From: Neisseriaceae bacterium TC5R-5
GTDB lineage: Bacteria; Pseudomonadota; Gammaproteobacteria; Burkholderiales; Chromobacteriaceae
NCBI GenBank assembly: GCA_020830965.2
Contig: JACCFC020000015.1
Coordinates: forward strand, 25,273-89,272
DNA length: 64,000 nt
Reading direction: 5' to 3'
Positions within the stretch are counted from its first letter, which is position 1. The number at the start of each line of letters is the position of its first letter. Positions 7,977 to 17,250 of the stretch are shown here, one piece after another. The notes under the pieces are model-generated. The model saw only the letters and a list, made by a program, of their open reading frames with translations, searched no databases and was not told the origin of the DNA. The translations under genes were made by a program, and so were the position numbers.

Positions 7977-9218
7977 TTAAACGCGCTTGAACACCAACGT
8001 GCCATTGGTGCCACCAAAACCGAAGGAGTTGGAAATAGCCACTTCGATCGGCATATCACGGGCGGTATTCGCCACATAGTCAAGGTCGCAGCCACCTTCA
8101 ATATCCTGCTCAAACAGATTGATGGTAGGTGGAGAGACCTGGTGATGCAAAGCCAGAATCGAGTAGATGGCTTCAACACCGCCAGCACCACCGAGTAGAT
8201 GGCCGGTCATGGACTTAGTCGAGTTCACCACCAAGCGTTTGGCATAGTCACCAAACACTAGCTTAAGTGCATTGGTTTCATTGGCATCGCCCAAGGGCGT
8301 GGAGGTACCATGCGCGTTCACGTATTGCACTTGGTCAGGATTGATACGAGCATCACGCAAGGCATTGACCACACCACGTGCAGGGCCATCCACGCTTGGC
8401 GCAGTAATGTGGTGGGCATCGGAACTCATACCGAAACCAATCAGTTCGGCATAAATTCGCGCACCACGCTGACGCGCATGTTCGTACTCTTCCAGCACCA
8501 GCACGCCGGCACCTTCTCCCATCACAAAACCGTCACGACCTTTGTCCCAAGGGCGCGATGCAGTAGCTGGATCATCATTGCGGGTGGAAAGTGCCTTCAT
8601 CGCGGCAAAACCACCAATGCCCAGACCACAAATAGCGCCTTCTGCCCCTCCGGCCACCATCACATCAGCATCACCGTACTGAATCATACGCGCGGCATCA
8701 CCGATACAATGAGCGCCGGTGGTACAGGCCGAGACAATGCCGTAACTTGGGCCCTGATAGCCTTTGAGAATAGTGACATGGCCAGCAATCAGATTGACCA
8801 AGGAACCGGGGATAAAGAACGGCCCGATTTTGCGCGGGCCGCCCGCGACCACTGCCGTATGGGTGTCTTCAATCAGCGGCAAGCCACCTATGCCGGAACC
8901 GATATTAACCCCCACACGGGTTTTGTCGAGATTGGGCAGGTCGTCCAAGCCGGCATCTGCCACTGCCTGTAAGGCTGCCGCGACGCCATAATGAATAAAG
9001 ACATCGCTACGTCTGGCTTCTTTGGGCGAGATGTACTGACTGATATCAAAATCTTTGACTTCTCCAGCCACTTGACAAGCCAGCTCGCTGGCATCGAAGC
9101 GGGTAATCTTGCCGATACCACTCTTACCCGCCAGTAGATTGGCCCAACCTGTTTTCACATCATTGCCGACTGGGGAAATATGCCCCAGACCGGTTACTAC
9201 CACTCTGCGTTTTGACAC
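7977..9218 (-). CDS. fabF: Beta-ketoacyl-ACP synthase II
   Basis: It catalyses the condensation of acyl-ACP with malonyl-ACP in fatty-acid elongation, including the step to cis-vaccenate. It has 413 residues, the same as E. coli FabF. The catalytic Cys is in SACTTGAHC near residue 164. The two active-site His residues are in [11 protein letters not shown] and [11 protein letters not shown], and the C-terminal glycine-rich loop is [10 protein letters not shown] chose a GTG start at 9218, eight bases after GGAG, because the mature family begins SKRRVVVTG; an ATG 48 bases upstream would add an unconserved leader. It is the last gene of the fab operon, after acpP. Confidence 0.96.
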   Translation of the reverse strand: MSKRRVVVTGLGHISPVGNDVKTGWANLLAGKSGIGKITRFDASELACQVAGEVKDFDISQYISPKEARRSDVFIHYGVAAALQAVADAGLDDLPNLDKTRVGVNIGSGIGGLPLIEDTHTAVVAGGPRKIGPFFIPGSLVNLIAGHVTILKGYQGPSYGIVSACTTGAHCIGDAARMIQYGDADVMVAGGAEGAICGLGIGGFAAMKALSTRNDDPATASRPWDKGRDGFVMGEGAGVLVLEEYEHARQRGARIYAELIGFGMSSDAHHITAPSVDGPARGVVNALRDARINPDQVQYVNAHGTSTPLGDANETNALKLVFGDYAKRLVVNSTKSMTGHLLGGAGGVEAIYSILALHHQVSPPTINLFEQDIEGGCDLDYVANTARDMPIEVAISNSFGFGGTNGTLVFKRV

Positions 9219-9330
9219 GAAGAATCTCCGTGAGAGATTAGGAGGCGATCTATTGATGATAGCCATCCACTACGTCTTATCAGGAAAAATCAATAGCCGG
9301 ATGCGGCGTACTGTTAGCTCTCTTGCTTGA

Positions 9331-9377
9331 CAAAAGACCTCTGCTGGCGAGCAATAGCTGCACCACGCAGAGGTCTT
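9331..9377 (-). terminator. Terminator/attenuator between acpP and fabF
   Basis: A perfect 11-bp stem (AAGACCTCTGC / GCAGAGGTCTT) with a 22-base loop is followed on the minus strand by TTTTG. It lies downstream of acpP and could end part of the transcripts, which would explain higher acpP than fabF expression. Confidence 0.55.
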
Positions 9378-9403
9378 CACTCTGATTACAGAGATAGAGA
9401 GGA

Positions 9404-9643
9404 TTACTTGTTCAGATGAGCAGTAACGTAATCTACTGCCTGCTGAACAGTGGTGATTTTCTCTGCTTCTTCGTCTGGAATTTCGCACTCAAACTCTTCT
9501 TCCAGAGCCATCACCAGTTCTACGGTGTCAAGCGAATCAGCGCCCAGATCATCCACAAAAGAAGAGTCGATCTTCACTTCTGCCTCGTTTACACCCAGTT
9601 GCTCGGCTACGATCTTTTTAACGCGCGCTTCGATATTTTCCAT
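9404..9643 (-). CDS. acpP: Acyl carrier protein
   Basis: This is the acidic carrier that holds growing acyl chains on 4'-phosphopantetheine. It has 79 residues, close to the universal 77-79. The attachment Ser37 lies in [12 protein letters not shown], and the acidic helix II that docks on the fatty-acid enzymes follows. I chose the ATG giving [10 protein letters not shown], which has AAGGA about nine bases upstream; an in-frame start 39 bases earlier is not conserved. It lies between fabG and fabF, as in most proteobacteria. Confidence 0.98.
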   Translation of the reverse strand: MENIEARVKKIVAEQLGVNEAEVKIDSSFVDDLGADSLDTVELVMALEEEFECEIPDEEAEKITTVQQAVDYVTAHLNK

Positions 9644-9751
9644 TTGTTTAAATCCTTCGACCTTTCTGATTCGGGATAACAAAACCCCGGTATTCTACAA
9701 AAAAAAACTAGCGTGGCCTATCTAAATTTTAGGCTGCTCGCAAACCTGGCG

Positions 9752-10483
9752 TCATGGCATTAACATGCCGCCATTAACATGTAAAGTCTGTCCGGTAATA
9801 TAACTGGCCGTTGCCAAGAACAGAACGGCTTCTGCAATCTCATTTACCTGCCCCAAACGGCCCAAAGCAATCTGCCCCAACAGCGCGTCACGTTGCGCAT
9901 CGGGCAACGCTCTGGTCATATCGGTATCAATAAAACCAGGCGCGACGCAATTAACGGTAACATTACGGCTACCCGCCTCACGCGCCAGCGATTTGGTAAA
10001 ACCAATAATGCCGGCCTTGGCGGCTGCATAGTTGGTCTGACCTGCATTCCCTGTGATTCCGACAATCGAGGCAATATTAATAATGCTGCCGGCACGCGCC
10101 TTCATCATGCTGCGCAGCACCGCCTTGGATGCTTTGAACACCGATTTCAGATTGGTGTCCATAATGACATCCCAGTCTTCATCTTTCATCCGCATCAGCA
10201 AACCATCACGGGTAATGCCAGCATTGTTGACCAAAATAGCCACCTGACCAAATTCCTGCTCAATGCTTTCGATCAGCGCATCGATGGCGCCCGCTTCGGT
10301 AACATTCAACACTCGACCAGCCCCCCCACGGGCGGCTAAGCGCTGCTGAATACGGCTGGCACCCTCTACCGAGGTAGCCGTCCCAATCACCAGCGCACCG
10401 TTTGCCGCCAGGGTTTCGGCAATAGCTGCGCCAATCCCTCGTGAAGCACCCGTTACTAAAGCCACTTTCCCTTGTAGACTCAT
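9752..10483 (-). CDS. fabG: 3-oxoacyl-ACP reductase
   Basis: This NADPH-dependent short-chain dehydrogenase reduces 3-ketoacyl-ACP in the first reduction of each elongation cycle. It has 243 residues (E. coli 244). The cofactor loop is TGASRGIG near residue 12, NNAG is near 86, and the catalytic Ser, Tyr and Lys are in the INIAS and TNYAAAKAG segments near 138-155. The ATG at 10483 follows a good AAAGGAG site. It lies 25 bp after fabD. Confidence 0.96.
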   Translation of the reverse strand: MSLQGKVALVTGASRGIGAAIAETLAANGALVIGTATSVEGASRIQQRLAARGGAGRVLNVTEAGAIDALIESIEQEFGQVAILVNNAGITRDGLLMRMKDEDWDVIMDTNLKSVFKASKAVLRSMMKARAGSIINIASIVGITGNAGQTNYAAAKAGIIGFTKSLAREAGSRNVTVNCVAPGFIDTDMTRALPDAQRDALLGQIALGRLGQVNEIAEAVLFLATASYITGQTLHVNGGMLMP

Positions 10484-10508
10484 TTAAGTTTCTCCTTTGG
10501 GTATTTTC

Positions 10509-11438
10509 TTAGATCAACTCACCACGCGCTGCTTGCAACGCCGCTACATCAACCAGGGCCAGACAGGCAAGCTGACTATCTATACGCTTGGCCAAGCCGG
10601 CCAAAACTTTGCCCGGGCCACATTCTGCCATTTGTAGTACACCATCGGCCACCAGATGTTGGATGGTTTCAGTCCAACGTACCGGCATATACAGCTGGCG
10701 GCTTAGGGCATCGCGAATTTTAGCCGGGTCGCTATAACTAGCCACATCGGCATTGTGCAGCACAGGTATCGCCGGTGCATTCAAGTGAACGGTTTGCAAA
10801 GCTACCTTCAATTGTTCGGCAGCAGGCCGCATCAACGAACAATGCGAGGGGACAGACACCGGTAACAATAGCGCACGCTTAGCGCCTTTATTCTTGCACA
10901 GCACCATCGCACGTTCCACCGCGGCCTTGTTGCCAGCAATCACCACCTGGCCGGGTGAGTTGAAGTTTACCGCTTCGACCACTTCGCCTTGCGCCGCTTC
11001 GGCACAGGCAGCCTGGATATCCGCATCAGCTAAATTCAAAATGGCGGCCATCGCCCCCGTTCCGGCAGGCACGGCTGCTTGCATCGCTTCGGCACGCAAA
11101 CGCACCAATTTGATCGCTTCGGCAAAAGGCAAGGCACCGGCTGCGACCAGAGCGGTATACTCGCCTAGGCTATGCCCGGCTAGCACCGTCGGTTGTTGAC
11201 CGTTGAGTTCCTGCCAGGCCAGATAAGTGGCGTAACCGGCCGCCAGCATCAGCGGCTGCGTATTTACTGTCGCGTTAATATCATCGGCACTTTCCGCCTG
11301 CAACATCGCCCACAAATCGACTCCCAATGCATCAGAGGCTTCCTCAAAAGTATGCTGCACTACGGGCAGATCAGCAAAGCCATCCATCATTTTCAGACTT
11401 TGTGAGCCCTGCCCGGGAAAAAGAAACGCAAATGCCAT
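10509..11438 (-). CDS. fabD: Malonyl-CoA:ACP transacylase
   Basis: It moves malonyl from CoA to ACP, supplying the extender for fatty-acid synthesis. It has 309 residues, equal to E. coli FabD. The oxyanion/entry motif is FPGQGSQ at residues 7-13, and the nucleophile Ser90 is in GHSLGEY. The second active-site block, with a His in VPSHCSLM, is near residue 200. I chose the ATG that starts MAFAFLFPGQG rather than an in-frame start 27 bases upstream. It sits between fabH and fabG. Confidence 0.96.
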   Translation of the reverse strand: MAFAFLFPGQGSQSLKMMDGFADLPVVQHTFEEASDALGVDLWAMLQAESADDINATVNTQPLMLAAGYATYLAWQELNGQQPTVLAGHSLGEYTALVAAGALPFAEAIKLVRLRAEAMQAAVPAGTGAMAAILNLADADIQAACAEAAQGEVVEAVNFNSPGQVVIAGNKAAVERAMVLCKNKGAKRALLLPVSVPSHCSLMRPAAEQLKVALQTVHLNAPAIPVLHNADVASYSDPAKIRDALSRQLYMPVRWTETIQHLVADGVLQMAECGPGKVLAGLAKRIDSQLACLALVDVAALQAARGELI

Positions 11439-11518
11439 AGCTGACTCCAAATAATCCGCCACCAAGAACCAGGCCGGCAGCCTAGCATTGACCTATCGTC
11501 ACAAATTCAGAGCAACCG

Positions 11519-12478
11519 TTAAAAAGTCAACAGGACTGCGCCCCAGACAAAACCACCGCCTATGCCTTCCAACAATAAGGTTTGACCACGCTGTATGCGC
11601 CCATCGCGCACGGCATGATCCAACGCTAACGGAATGGAGGCTGCGGAAGTATTGCCTTGCTGCCCAAGGGTCACGACGACCTTTTCCATCGGTAACCCTA
11701 AGTGCTTGGCCGTGGCTTCGATAATACGCAGATTGGCCTGGTGCGGCACCAGCCAGTCCACCTGACTTTTGTCGACACCCGCTTCGTTTAGCGTTTTAAC
11801 CGCAATATCAGACAAAGCCTTGACGGCAAACTTGAACACCGCTGGGCCATCCATATAAAGATAAGGGTGACCTTGAATCTGACCATCGGCAATGTGGGCT
11901 GGCGTATTGAGCAAACTCTGATAACGACCATCAGCCGCCAGTTTGGCGTGCAGAATACCAGGCTGGTCGGATGCGCCAATAATCACCGCTCCAGCACCAT
12001 CACCAAACAGCACACAGGTACGACGATCATTCCAGTCCAGCAAACGCGACATAGTTTCTGCGCCGACCACCAACACTTTTTTGGCCAGGCCACTTTTTAC
12101 ATAGCTGTTCGCCGTAGCAAGCGCATAAATAAAACCAGCACAAACTGCCTGAACATCAAAAGCAGGGATACTGGGCAGGCCCAGTTTTTCCTGCAAAATA
12201 CAGGCCATGCTGGGAAACAGCATATCGGGAGTCGTCGTTGCCACAATGATCAGGTCGATCTCGTGCTTATCGATACCCGCACTACTAATTGCCGCCTCTG
12301 CGGCACGCAAGGCCAGATCACTGGTTTTATCCTGTGCATCGACAATGTGGCGGGCATGAATACCAGTACGTGCAACAATCCATTCGTCGCTGGTATCCAC
12401 ACGTTCGGCCAATTGCACATTGGTCAGTACCTGAGCAGGTAAATAGCTGCCGGTACCAAGAATACGAGAGTAGCTCAT
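11519..12478 (-). CDS. fabH: Beta-ketoacyl-ACP synthase III
   Basis: It starts fatty-acid synthesis by condensing acetyl-CoA with malonyl-ACP. It has 319 residues. The catalytic Cys113 is in [10 protein letters not shown]. The His and Asn partners are in VPHQANLRI and GNTSAASIP in the C-terminal third, and the protein ends in a GGGFVWGA loop. The start lies four bases after the plsX stop, so the two are translationally close. Confidence 0.97.
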   Translation of the reverse strand: MSYSRILGTGSYLPAQVLTNVQLAERVDTSDEWIVARTGIHARHIVDAQDKTSDLALRAAEAAISSAGIDKHEIDLIIVATTTPDMLFPSMACILQEKLGLPSIPAFDVQAVCAGFIYALATANSYVKSGLAKKVLVVGAETMSRLLDWNDRRTCVLFGDGAGAVIIGASDQPGILHAKLAADGRYQSLLNTPAHIADGQIQGHPYLYMDGPAVFKFAVKALSDIAVKTLNEAGVDKSQVDWLVPHQANLRIIEATAKHLGLPMEKVVVTLGQQGNTSAASIPLALDHAVRDGRIQRGQTLLLEGIGGGFVWGAVLLTF

Positions 12479-12482
12479 GGTA

Positions 12483-13520
12483 TTAATTCGTATCTGCCTC
12501 AGACTGCTTGAGGGTATTTAATTGTTGAGCCACACGTTCAGCAATATGGGCAATCACATCGGAGCGCGCCTCTTCACAGGCCTGCCCCAAAGCAAAACGG
12601 AAAGCCGTAATATCCGCGCCACCATGGCTTTTCACCACAATGCCACGCAAACCTAATAAGCTGGCACCATTATAGCGGCGTGGATCGACGCGACGCTTGA
12701 AGCGGCGCAATACTGGCCAGGCGGCCAGCGCGCATAAGCGAGTCCACCAGTTATGGCTGAATTCTTCGCGCAGAAAAGCCGCCAACATATAAGCCAGACC
12801 CTCTGCCGTTTTCAATGCCACATTACCGGTAAAGCCATCGCAGACCACCACATCAACCGTCCCTTTGCTGATGTCATCACCTTCTACATTGCCATAGAAG
12901 TTCAGCTCAGAACGGCGCAGCAATTCAGCGGCCTGTTTAATAGTGTCGCTACCTTTAATATCTTCCGAACCAATATTCAGCAGGCCCACACTAGGCGTGG
13001 TGCGATCGCTTAAACACGCCACCAACTCAGAGCCCATAATGCCAAACTGCAATAGCTGCTCCGGGGTGCAATCAATATTGGCACCCAGATCCAAAACACA
13101 AGATGTCCCTTTTACTGTCGGCAGCAGCTTGGCAATCGCTGGGCGATCAATACCAGGAATGGTTTTGAGGACAAAACGGGCAGTTGCCATCAGCGCGCCG
13201 GTATTACCGGCAGAGACAGCCGCCTGCGCCTCCCCGTCTTTCACCAGATTGATTGCCACGCGCATGGAAGAGTCTTTTTTATTTTTCAGCGCTAACTGTG
13301 GCGCCTCGCCCATGTTCACGACCTGGCTGGCGTGCCGTAATTCGATGCGCTCACGCGAGGCAACCGGATACAATGCCAACTCAGCCGCTAATGCAGCCTG
13401 GTCGCCAACGAGAATCAGGCGGGTATCGGAATGGTCTTGTAGGAATTGGATCGATGCGGGGACGGTAACCTTGAGACCAGCGTCACCTCCCATAGCATCA
13501 ACCGCGACGGTGATAGTCAT
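12483..13520 (-). CDS. plsX: Phosphate acyltransferase
   Basis: It converts acyl-ACP to acyl-phosphate, the donor for PlsY in glycerophospholipid synthesis, linking the fab operon to membrane synthesis. It has 345 residues. The N-terminal signature [10 protein letters not shown] is at residues 5-14. SAGNTGALM near residue 104, DLGAN near 146 and CDGFTGN near 230 are the conserved blocks. I chose the ATG at 13520; an upstream TTG is adjacent and less likely. It is followed by fabH and preceded by rpmF. Confidence 0.96.
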   Translation of the reverse strand: MTITVAVDAMGGDAGLKVTVPASIQFLQDHSDTRLILVGDQAALAAELALYPVASRERIELRHASQVVNMGEAPQLALKNKKDSSMRVAINLVKDGEAQAAVSAGNTGALMATARFVLKTIPGIDRPAIAKLLPTVKGTSCVLDLGANIDCTPEQLLQFGIMGSELVACLSDRTTPSVGLLNIGSEDIKGSDTIKQAAELLRRSELNFYGNVEGDDISKGTVDVVVCDGFTGNVALKTAEGLAYMLAAFLREEFSHNWWTRLCALAAWPVLRRFKRRVDPRRYNGASLLGLRGIVVKSHGGADITAFRFALGQACEEARSDVIAHIAERVAQQLNTLKQSEADTN

Positions 13521-13583
13521 CAACGAGGGCGGTATAGAATGTAAAATTTACTGTTTGGGGAAGAGGGCGTACTAAAGAGAGAT

Positions 13584-13763
13584 TCACTCGCCTTTGGTCT
13601 TCACAACTTTACGGCCACGGTAAAAACCGTTAGGACTGATGTGATGACGTAGATGTGCTTCACCAGTAGTCGACTCAACCGCCAGCGCAGGTGCCGTCAG
13701 AAAGTCGTGAGCACGGTGCATACCACGCTTGGATGGGGATTTTTTGTTCTGTTGAACGGCCAT
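13584..13763 (-). CDS. rpmF: 50S ribosomal protein L32
   Basis: This is a 59-residue basic protein of the large ribosomal subunit, recognised from its start [20 protein letters not shown] and its end in GFYRGRKVV. It lacks the zinc-binding Cys pairs found in some L32 proteins and so belongs to the zinc-free type. The order yceD-rpmF-plsX is conserved across proteobacteria and ties ribosome and lipid synthesis together. A SHISPNG-type motif (HHISPNG) is present near residue 41. Confidence 0.97.
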   Translation of the reverse strand: MAVQQNKKSPSKRGMHRAHDFLTAPALAVESTTGEAHLRHHISPNGFYRGRKVVKTKGE

Positions 13764-13806
13764 GATTCACTCCTAAAAAATACAAAATATACGGATTAAT
13801 CCAAGC

Positions 13807-14310
13807 TTACTCGGTCTTGGACTTCTTGAGCGCTGCCAACACGGCAAACGGATTAGGTTTATCCGCCTTTGCCAACGCCAGTGCTTCGTTAGCACAGACA
13901 TCGTGCTTTGGCGCCAGAGGCAGGCCCATAATAATTTCGTCTTCGATCAACGCCTTCACATCCAGTTCCGGTTCGGCAAGAATCGCATCCAGATCTTCAT
14001 CCAGCTCACACGCTTGCTCCAGCTTTTCCTGCTGAGTAAACAAGGTGATCACAGCATCAGTCCGCAAGGGATAAGATAGTGTTTCCAGACAACGCTGACA
14101 GCGAAGCTCCAAGGCTACCGATAGGGTCAAGCGCAAAGACAAACGGTGCAGTTCGTCACGAAAACCCAGCAAGGTATATTCTAGTTCACCACCGCTACTG
14201 GCTAAGTCCGCCTGTACACGTCCGTCCAGACTGCTGACCAGCAACTTACCGGACAACTGCCTCGCTTCACGGGCGAACTTGAGTGGGTCGATCAAAATCG
14301 GATTAGACAT
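13807..14310 (-). CDS. yceD: YceD/DUF177 family protein (23S rRNA accumulation protein)
   Basis: This 167-residue cytoplasmic protein belongs to the DUF177 family, which is linked to 23S rRNA accumulation. RCQRCLE near residue 84 is the conserved Cys-X2-Cys motif, followed by an acidic central region and a C-terminal NPFAVLAAL motif typical of the family. I chose the ATG at 14310 (MSNPILIDPLKF); an in-frame start at 14349 would lie inside the likely promoter. It is first in the fab operon and divergent from maf. Confidence 0.9.
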   Translation of the reverse strand: MSNPILIDPLKFAREARQLSGKLLVSSLDGRVQADLASSGGELEYTLLGFRDELHRLSLRLTLSVALELRCQRCLETLSYPLRTDAVITLFTQQEKLEQACELDEDLDAILAEPELDVKALIEDEIIMGLPLAPKHDVCANEALALAKADKPNPFAVLAALKKSKTE

Positions 14311-14319
14311 AAACCCGGC

Positions 14320-14349
14320 ATGGTACAATTCCTGCCCTTGATTTGTCAA
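14320..14349 (-). promoter_or_regulatory. Predicted sigma70 promoter of the yceD-fab operon
   Basis: On the minus strand a perfect TTGACA (14344-14349) is followed after 18 bp by TACCAT (14320-14325). The expected start of transcription, near 14313, is only a few bases before the yceD ATG at 14310, implying a leaderless or nearly leaderless mRNA. No clear ribosome site precedes that ATG, which agrees. Confidence 0.55.
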
Positions 14350-14366
14350 AATAAACTAAGCGCATT

Positions 14367-14963
14367 ATGGCACCCCACCCCCTCTCCATCGTCTTGGCCT
14401 CCACCTCGCCTTATCGTCAGGAAATGCTGACGCGCCTGAACTTGCCCTTTGTTACCGCGGCTCCCAACTGCGACGAAACACCGCTGGAGCATGAAAGCGC
14501 ACTCGCCACCGCGCAACGGCTGGCTCGTGGCAAAGCACAATCGCTGGCTAGCGAGTATCCGCAGGCACTGATTATAGGTTGCGACCAAGTGGCCCTGCTG
14601 GATGGTCAGCAGATAGGCAAACCCCGTTCGCTGGAACACGCGGTACAAATGTTGCAATGGATGAGTGGCCGTACCGTGATCTTTCATTCCGCACTGGCGC
14701 TCTACAATAGCGGCAGTGGTCGCTGGCAAGAAAGTGTGGCCAGCAGCCACGTTACTTTTCGCCAACTGAGCGAAGCACAAATCCGTTACTATTTAGAACA
14801 CGAACCCGACGCACTCCATTGTGCTGGCAGCGCCAAAAGCGAAGGCCTCGGCGGTGCTCTGCTGGCCAAAGTTGAAGCAGATGACCCCAATGCATTGATC
14901 GGCCTGCCCCTGTTCCAACTGGTCGATATGCTAAGCAAGGAAGGCGTGGATATACTCGCATGA
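14367..14963 (+). CDS. Maf/YceF-type nucleoside triphosphate pyrophosphatase
   Basis: This is a cytoplasmic house-cleaning enzyme that hydrolyses non-canonical nucleoside triphosphates to monophosphates. The YceF branch prefers 7-methyl-GTP. It has 198 residues. The N-terminal signature LASTSPYRQEML is near residue 10, GCDQVALLDG near 71 holds the metal-binding Asp, and GKPRS follows. A TASHV-type segment (here SSHVTF) and CAGSAKSEGLG near 149 complete the site. Neighbourhood next to yceD and rpmF is typical for yceF. Its last four bases overlap the following gene (ATGA). Confidence 0.92.
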   Translation: MAPHPLSIVLASTSPYRQEMLTRLNLPFVTAAPNCDETPLEHESALATAQRLARGKAQSLASEYPQALIIGCDQVALLDGQQIGKPRSLEHAVQMLQWMSGRTVIFHSALALYNSGSGRWQESVASSHVTFRQLSEAQIRYYLEHEPDALHCAGSAKSEGLGGALLAKVEADDPNALIGLPLFQLVDMLSKEGVDILA

Positions 14964-15664
14964 GCGCAACTCTCTATCTGATCCCCACCCCCTTGGGGGA
15001 TGAAAATACCGCGTGGCTGCCGGAAACTGAACGCGCGAAAATTCTCCATATCAGCCACTTTGTCGTGGAAGCCGAAAAAACTGCACGCAAACACCTGAAA
15101 GCCCTCGGGCTACACAGCAGCATCCGTGACTTGCAACTGCAAACGCTCAACGAACACACCCCAGCTAGCGACATCGCGGCGCTACTTGCACCGCTACAGG
15201 CGGGCACAGACTTGGGTCTGATTTCCGAAGCCGGCTGCCCGGCTGTGGCCGACCCCGGTGCGCAACTGGTAGCACTGGCACATGAGCACGGCTACCGCGT
15301 CGCACCGCTGATCGGCCCCTCATCCATTTTACTGGCGCTGATGGCCAGCGGCGCCAATGGCCAACGTTTCGCCTTTCACGGCTACCTGCCAATAGACAGT
15401 GCCGAGAAAAGCAAAACCATCAAGGCACTGGAGCAACGCTCACGGCAGCAGCAGGAAAGCCAGGTGTTTATCGAAACACCCTACCGCAACAATACCCTGC
15501 TACAACAACTACGCGATACTCTCGCGTCCTCGACACGGCTGACGGTAGCCTGTGACCTAACCTTGCCCAGCGAAACCATCATCAGCCGCCGCCTGCAGCA
15601 CTGGCCCACCCCGGCCCCCGATCTGCACAAACGCCCGGCTATTTTCATTATTTACGCTGCCTGA
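14960..15664 (+). CDS. SAM-dependent methyltransferase, RsmI-like tetrapyrrole methylase family
   Basis: This 234-residue protein has the tetrapyrrole-methylase fold, related to RsmI, which 2'-O-methylates C1402 of 16S rRNA. The start LYLIPTPLG resembles the Rsm[25 protein letters not shown] near residue 88 and [13 protein letters not shown] near 117 are the SAM-binding loops, and FIETPYRN near 171 matches RsmI. It is shorter than RsmI (about 280) and lacks the C-terminal helical domain, so it is the known betaproteobacterial paralogue rather than RsmI itself. Its target is uncertain. It is translationally coupled to maf. Confidence 0.85.
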   Translation: MSATLYLIPTPLGDENTAWLPETERAKILHISHFVVEAEKTARKHLKALGLHSSIRDLQLQTLNEHTPASDIAALLAPLQAGTDLGLISEAGCPAVADPGAQLVALAHEHGYRVAPLIGPSSILLALMASGANGQRFAFHGYLPIDSAEKSKTIKALEQRSRQQQESQVFIETPYRNNTLLQQLRDTLASSTRLTVACDLTLPSETIISRRLQHWPTPAPDLHKRPAIFIIYAA

Positions 15665-15674
15665 AGCTGCCATC

Positions 15675-16883
15675 ATGCCCAAAATTCCGCCGCTGATTCA
15701 CTCGCTACTCGATACCGACCTGTATAAGTTCACCATGCTGCAAGTGGTGCTGCATCAATTCCCTGCCGCTGATGGCGAATATGAATTCAAATGCCGCAAT
15801 CACCCGGACATGCCACTCACCCAGCTAAAAAAAGAGCTGGAAGCACAACTGAATTGGCTGTGCCAACTACAATTCACCCAACCGGAACTCAACTACCTGC
15901 GCAGCCTGCGCTTCATCAAAAGCGACTTCGTCGATTATCTGGAACTCTTCCATCTACAACGCCGCTTCATTCGGGTGGATTGCCAAGGCGAACAGCTCAC
16001 CATCCATATCAAAGGCCCGCTAGTGCAGGCGATGTTCTTTGAGATCTTCGTGCTGGCACTGGTCAATGAGCTCTACTTCCGCCGCTTGGACAGCCCGGCA
16101 GTACGCGCCGAAGGGCAACGCCGTCTAGATGCCAAGATCGCCACAGTACAGCGCTTTCACGAACAAGAAAGCAGCCAGTATCGCTTTCCACTATTGATTG
16201 CCGACTTCGGCACCCGCCGCCGCTTCAGCCGCGAATGGCACCAGCAAGTGGTAGAACAACTCAACAGCGCCCTGCCAGATATTTTTCGCGGTACCAGTAA
16301 TGTCTATCTGGCCTGGAAGCTGGGCATTACCCCGATCGGCACCATGGCCCACGAATTCTTCCAGGCCTTTCAGGCGCTGGACGTTCGCCTGCGCGACTTC
16401 CAGATCGCTGCCCTGGAAGCCTGGGTGCAGGAATATCGCGGCGACCTGGGTATTGCGCTAACCGACGTCGTCGGCATGGACGCGTTTCTGGCTGACTTTG
16501 ACCTGTACTTTGCCAAACTGTTTGACGGCCTGCGCCACGACAGCGGCGACCCCTATCTGTGGGGCGAAAAAGCCCTGACGCACTACCGTAAGCTGCGTAT
16601 CGACCCCAGCAGCAAGATGTTTACCTTCAGCGATGGCATCACCGTAGACAGCGCACTGCAGCTACATCGCCACTTCAGCAACGATATCCAGATCAGCTTT
16701 GGTATCGGTACCCACTTCACCAATGATCTGGGGCTGGAACCACTGCAAATCGTGCTGAAACTGGTGAGCTGTAATGGCCAGCCGGTTGCCAAGCTCTCCG
16801 ACAGCCCCGGCAAGACCATGTGTAGCGATGCCACTTTCCTCGCCTACCTGCGCCAGGTGTTTAAAATAGCCGCCGTTTTGTGA
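15675..16883 (+). CDS. pncB: Nicotinate phosphoribosyltransferase
   Basis: It converts nicotinate and PRPP to nicotinate mononucleotide in NAD salvage. It has 402 residues (E. coli 400). Family landmarks are [11 protein letters not shown] near residue 11, FGTRRRFS near 179 with the autophosphorylation-region His in EWHQQV, GTSNV near 208, HDSGDP near 291 and FSDGI near 316, followed by [10 protein letters not shown]. It starts ten bases after the methyltransferase stop. The NAD de novo enzyme NadD is encoded elsewhere in the window (41050-41694). Confidence 0.96.
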   Translation: MPKIPPLIHSLLDTDLYKFTMLQVVLHQFPAADGEYEFKCRNHPDMPLTQLKKELEAQLNWLCQLQFTQPELNYLRSLRFIKSDFVDYLELFHLQRRFIRVDCQGEQLTIHIKGPLVQAMFFEIFVLALVNELYFRRLDSPAVRAEGQRRLDAKIATVQRFHEQESSQYRFPLLIADFGTRRRFSREWHQQVVEQLNSALPDIFRGTSNVYLAWKLGITPIGTMAHEFFQAFQALDVRLRDFQIAALEAWVQEYRGDLGIALTDVVGMDAFLADFDLYFAKLFDGLRHDSGDPYLWGEKALTHYRKLRIDPSSKMFTFSDGITVDSALQLHRHFSNDIQISFGIGTHFTNDLGLEPLQIVLKLVSCNGQPVAKLSDSPGKTMCSDATFLAYLRQVFKIAAVL

Positions 16884-16923
16884 TATTCACAAGGTATATC
16901 CCTAAGCGGCTGAAGACCGCACC

Positions 16924-17115
16924 ATGGAACAAGCCTCTGTTTTCATGAGCAACCGCAGTCAGGCTGTTCGCCTACCCAAATCCATTGCCCTTCCTACCGG
17001 CGACGTTATCGCACTTGGGCGCATCCGCATACTCACCCCCACTGGCGAGGCCTGGAGCAGTTGGTTTAATGAGCCGGGCTTACGCATTGAGGACTGGCTG
17101 TCACAGCAAGCTTAA
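16924..17115 (+). CDS. Orphan VapB-like antitoxin (AbrB/MazE fold)
   Basis: This 63-residue protein begins with the swapped-hairpin DNA-binding motif of VapB-type antitoxins: FMSNRSQAVRLPKSIALP at residues 8-25. An IRILTP strand and an EAWSSWFNEPG tail follow, the tail being what normally wraps the VapC toxin. No PIN-domain VapC gene follows; the next 135 bp are non-coding. It could be a solitary regulator, a remnant of a lost pair, or an anti-addiction module. The N-terminal DNA-binding half looks intact. Confidence 0.75.
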   Translation: MEQASVFMSNRSQAVRLPKSIALPTGDVIALGRIRILTPTGEAWSSWFNEPGLRIEDWLSQQA

Positions 17116-17250
17116 ATATTGAATATTGACGTCACCTGCCGCTCCGCGCGGGTTTAATGCTAGCATAGCGTCATTTTCCTACGCTTATGCTTACTCTGTG
17201 ACGTTTCTCCTACATCGCTGCCGAAATGATGTACTGCCTAGGGCGCAGCC

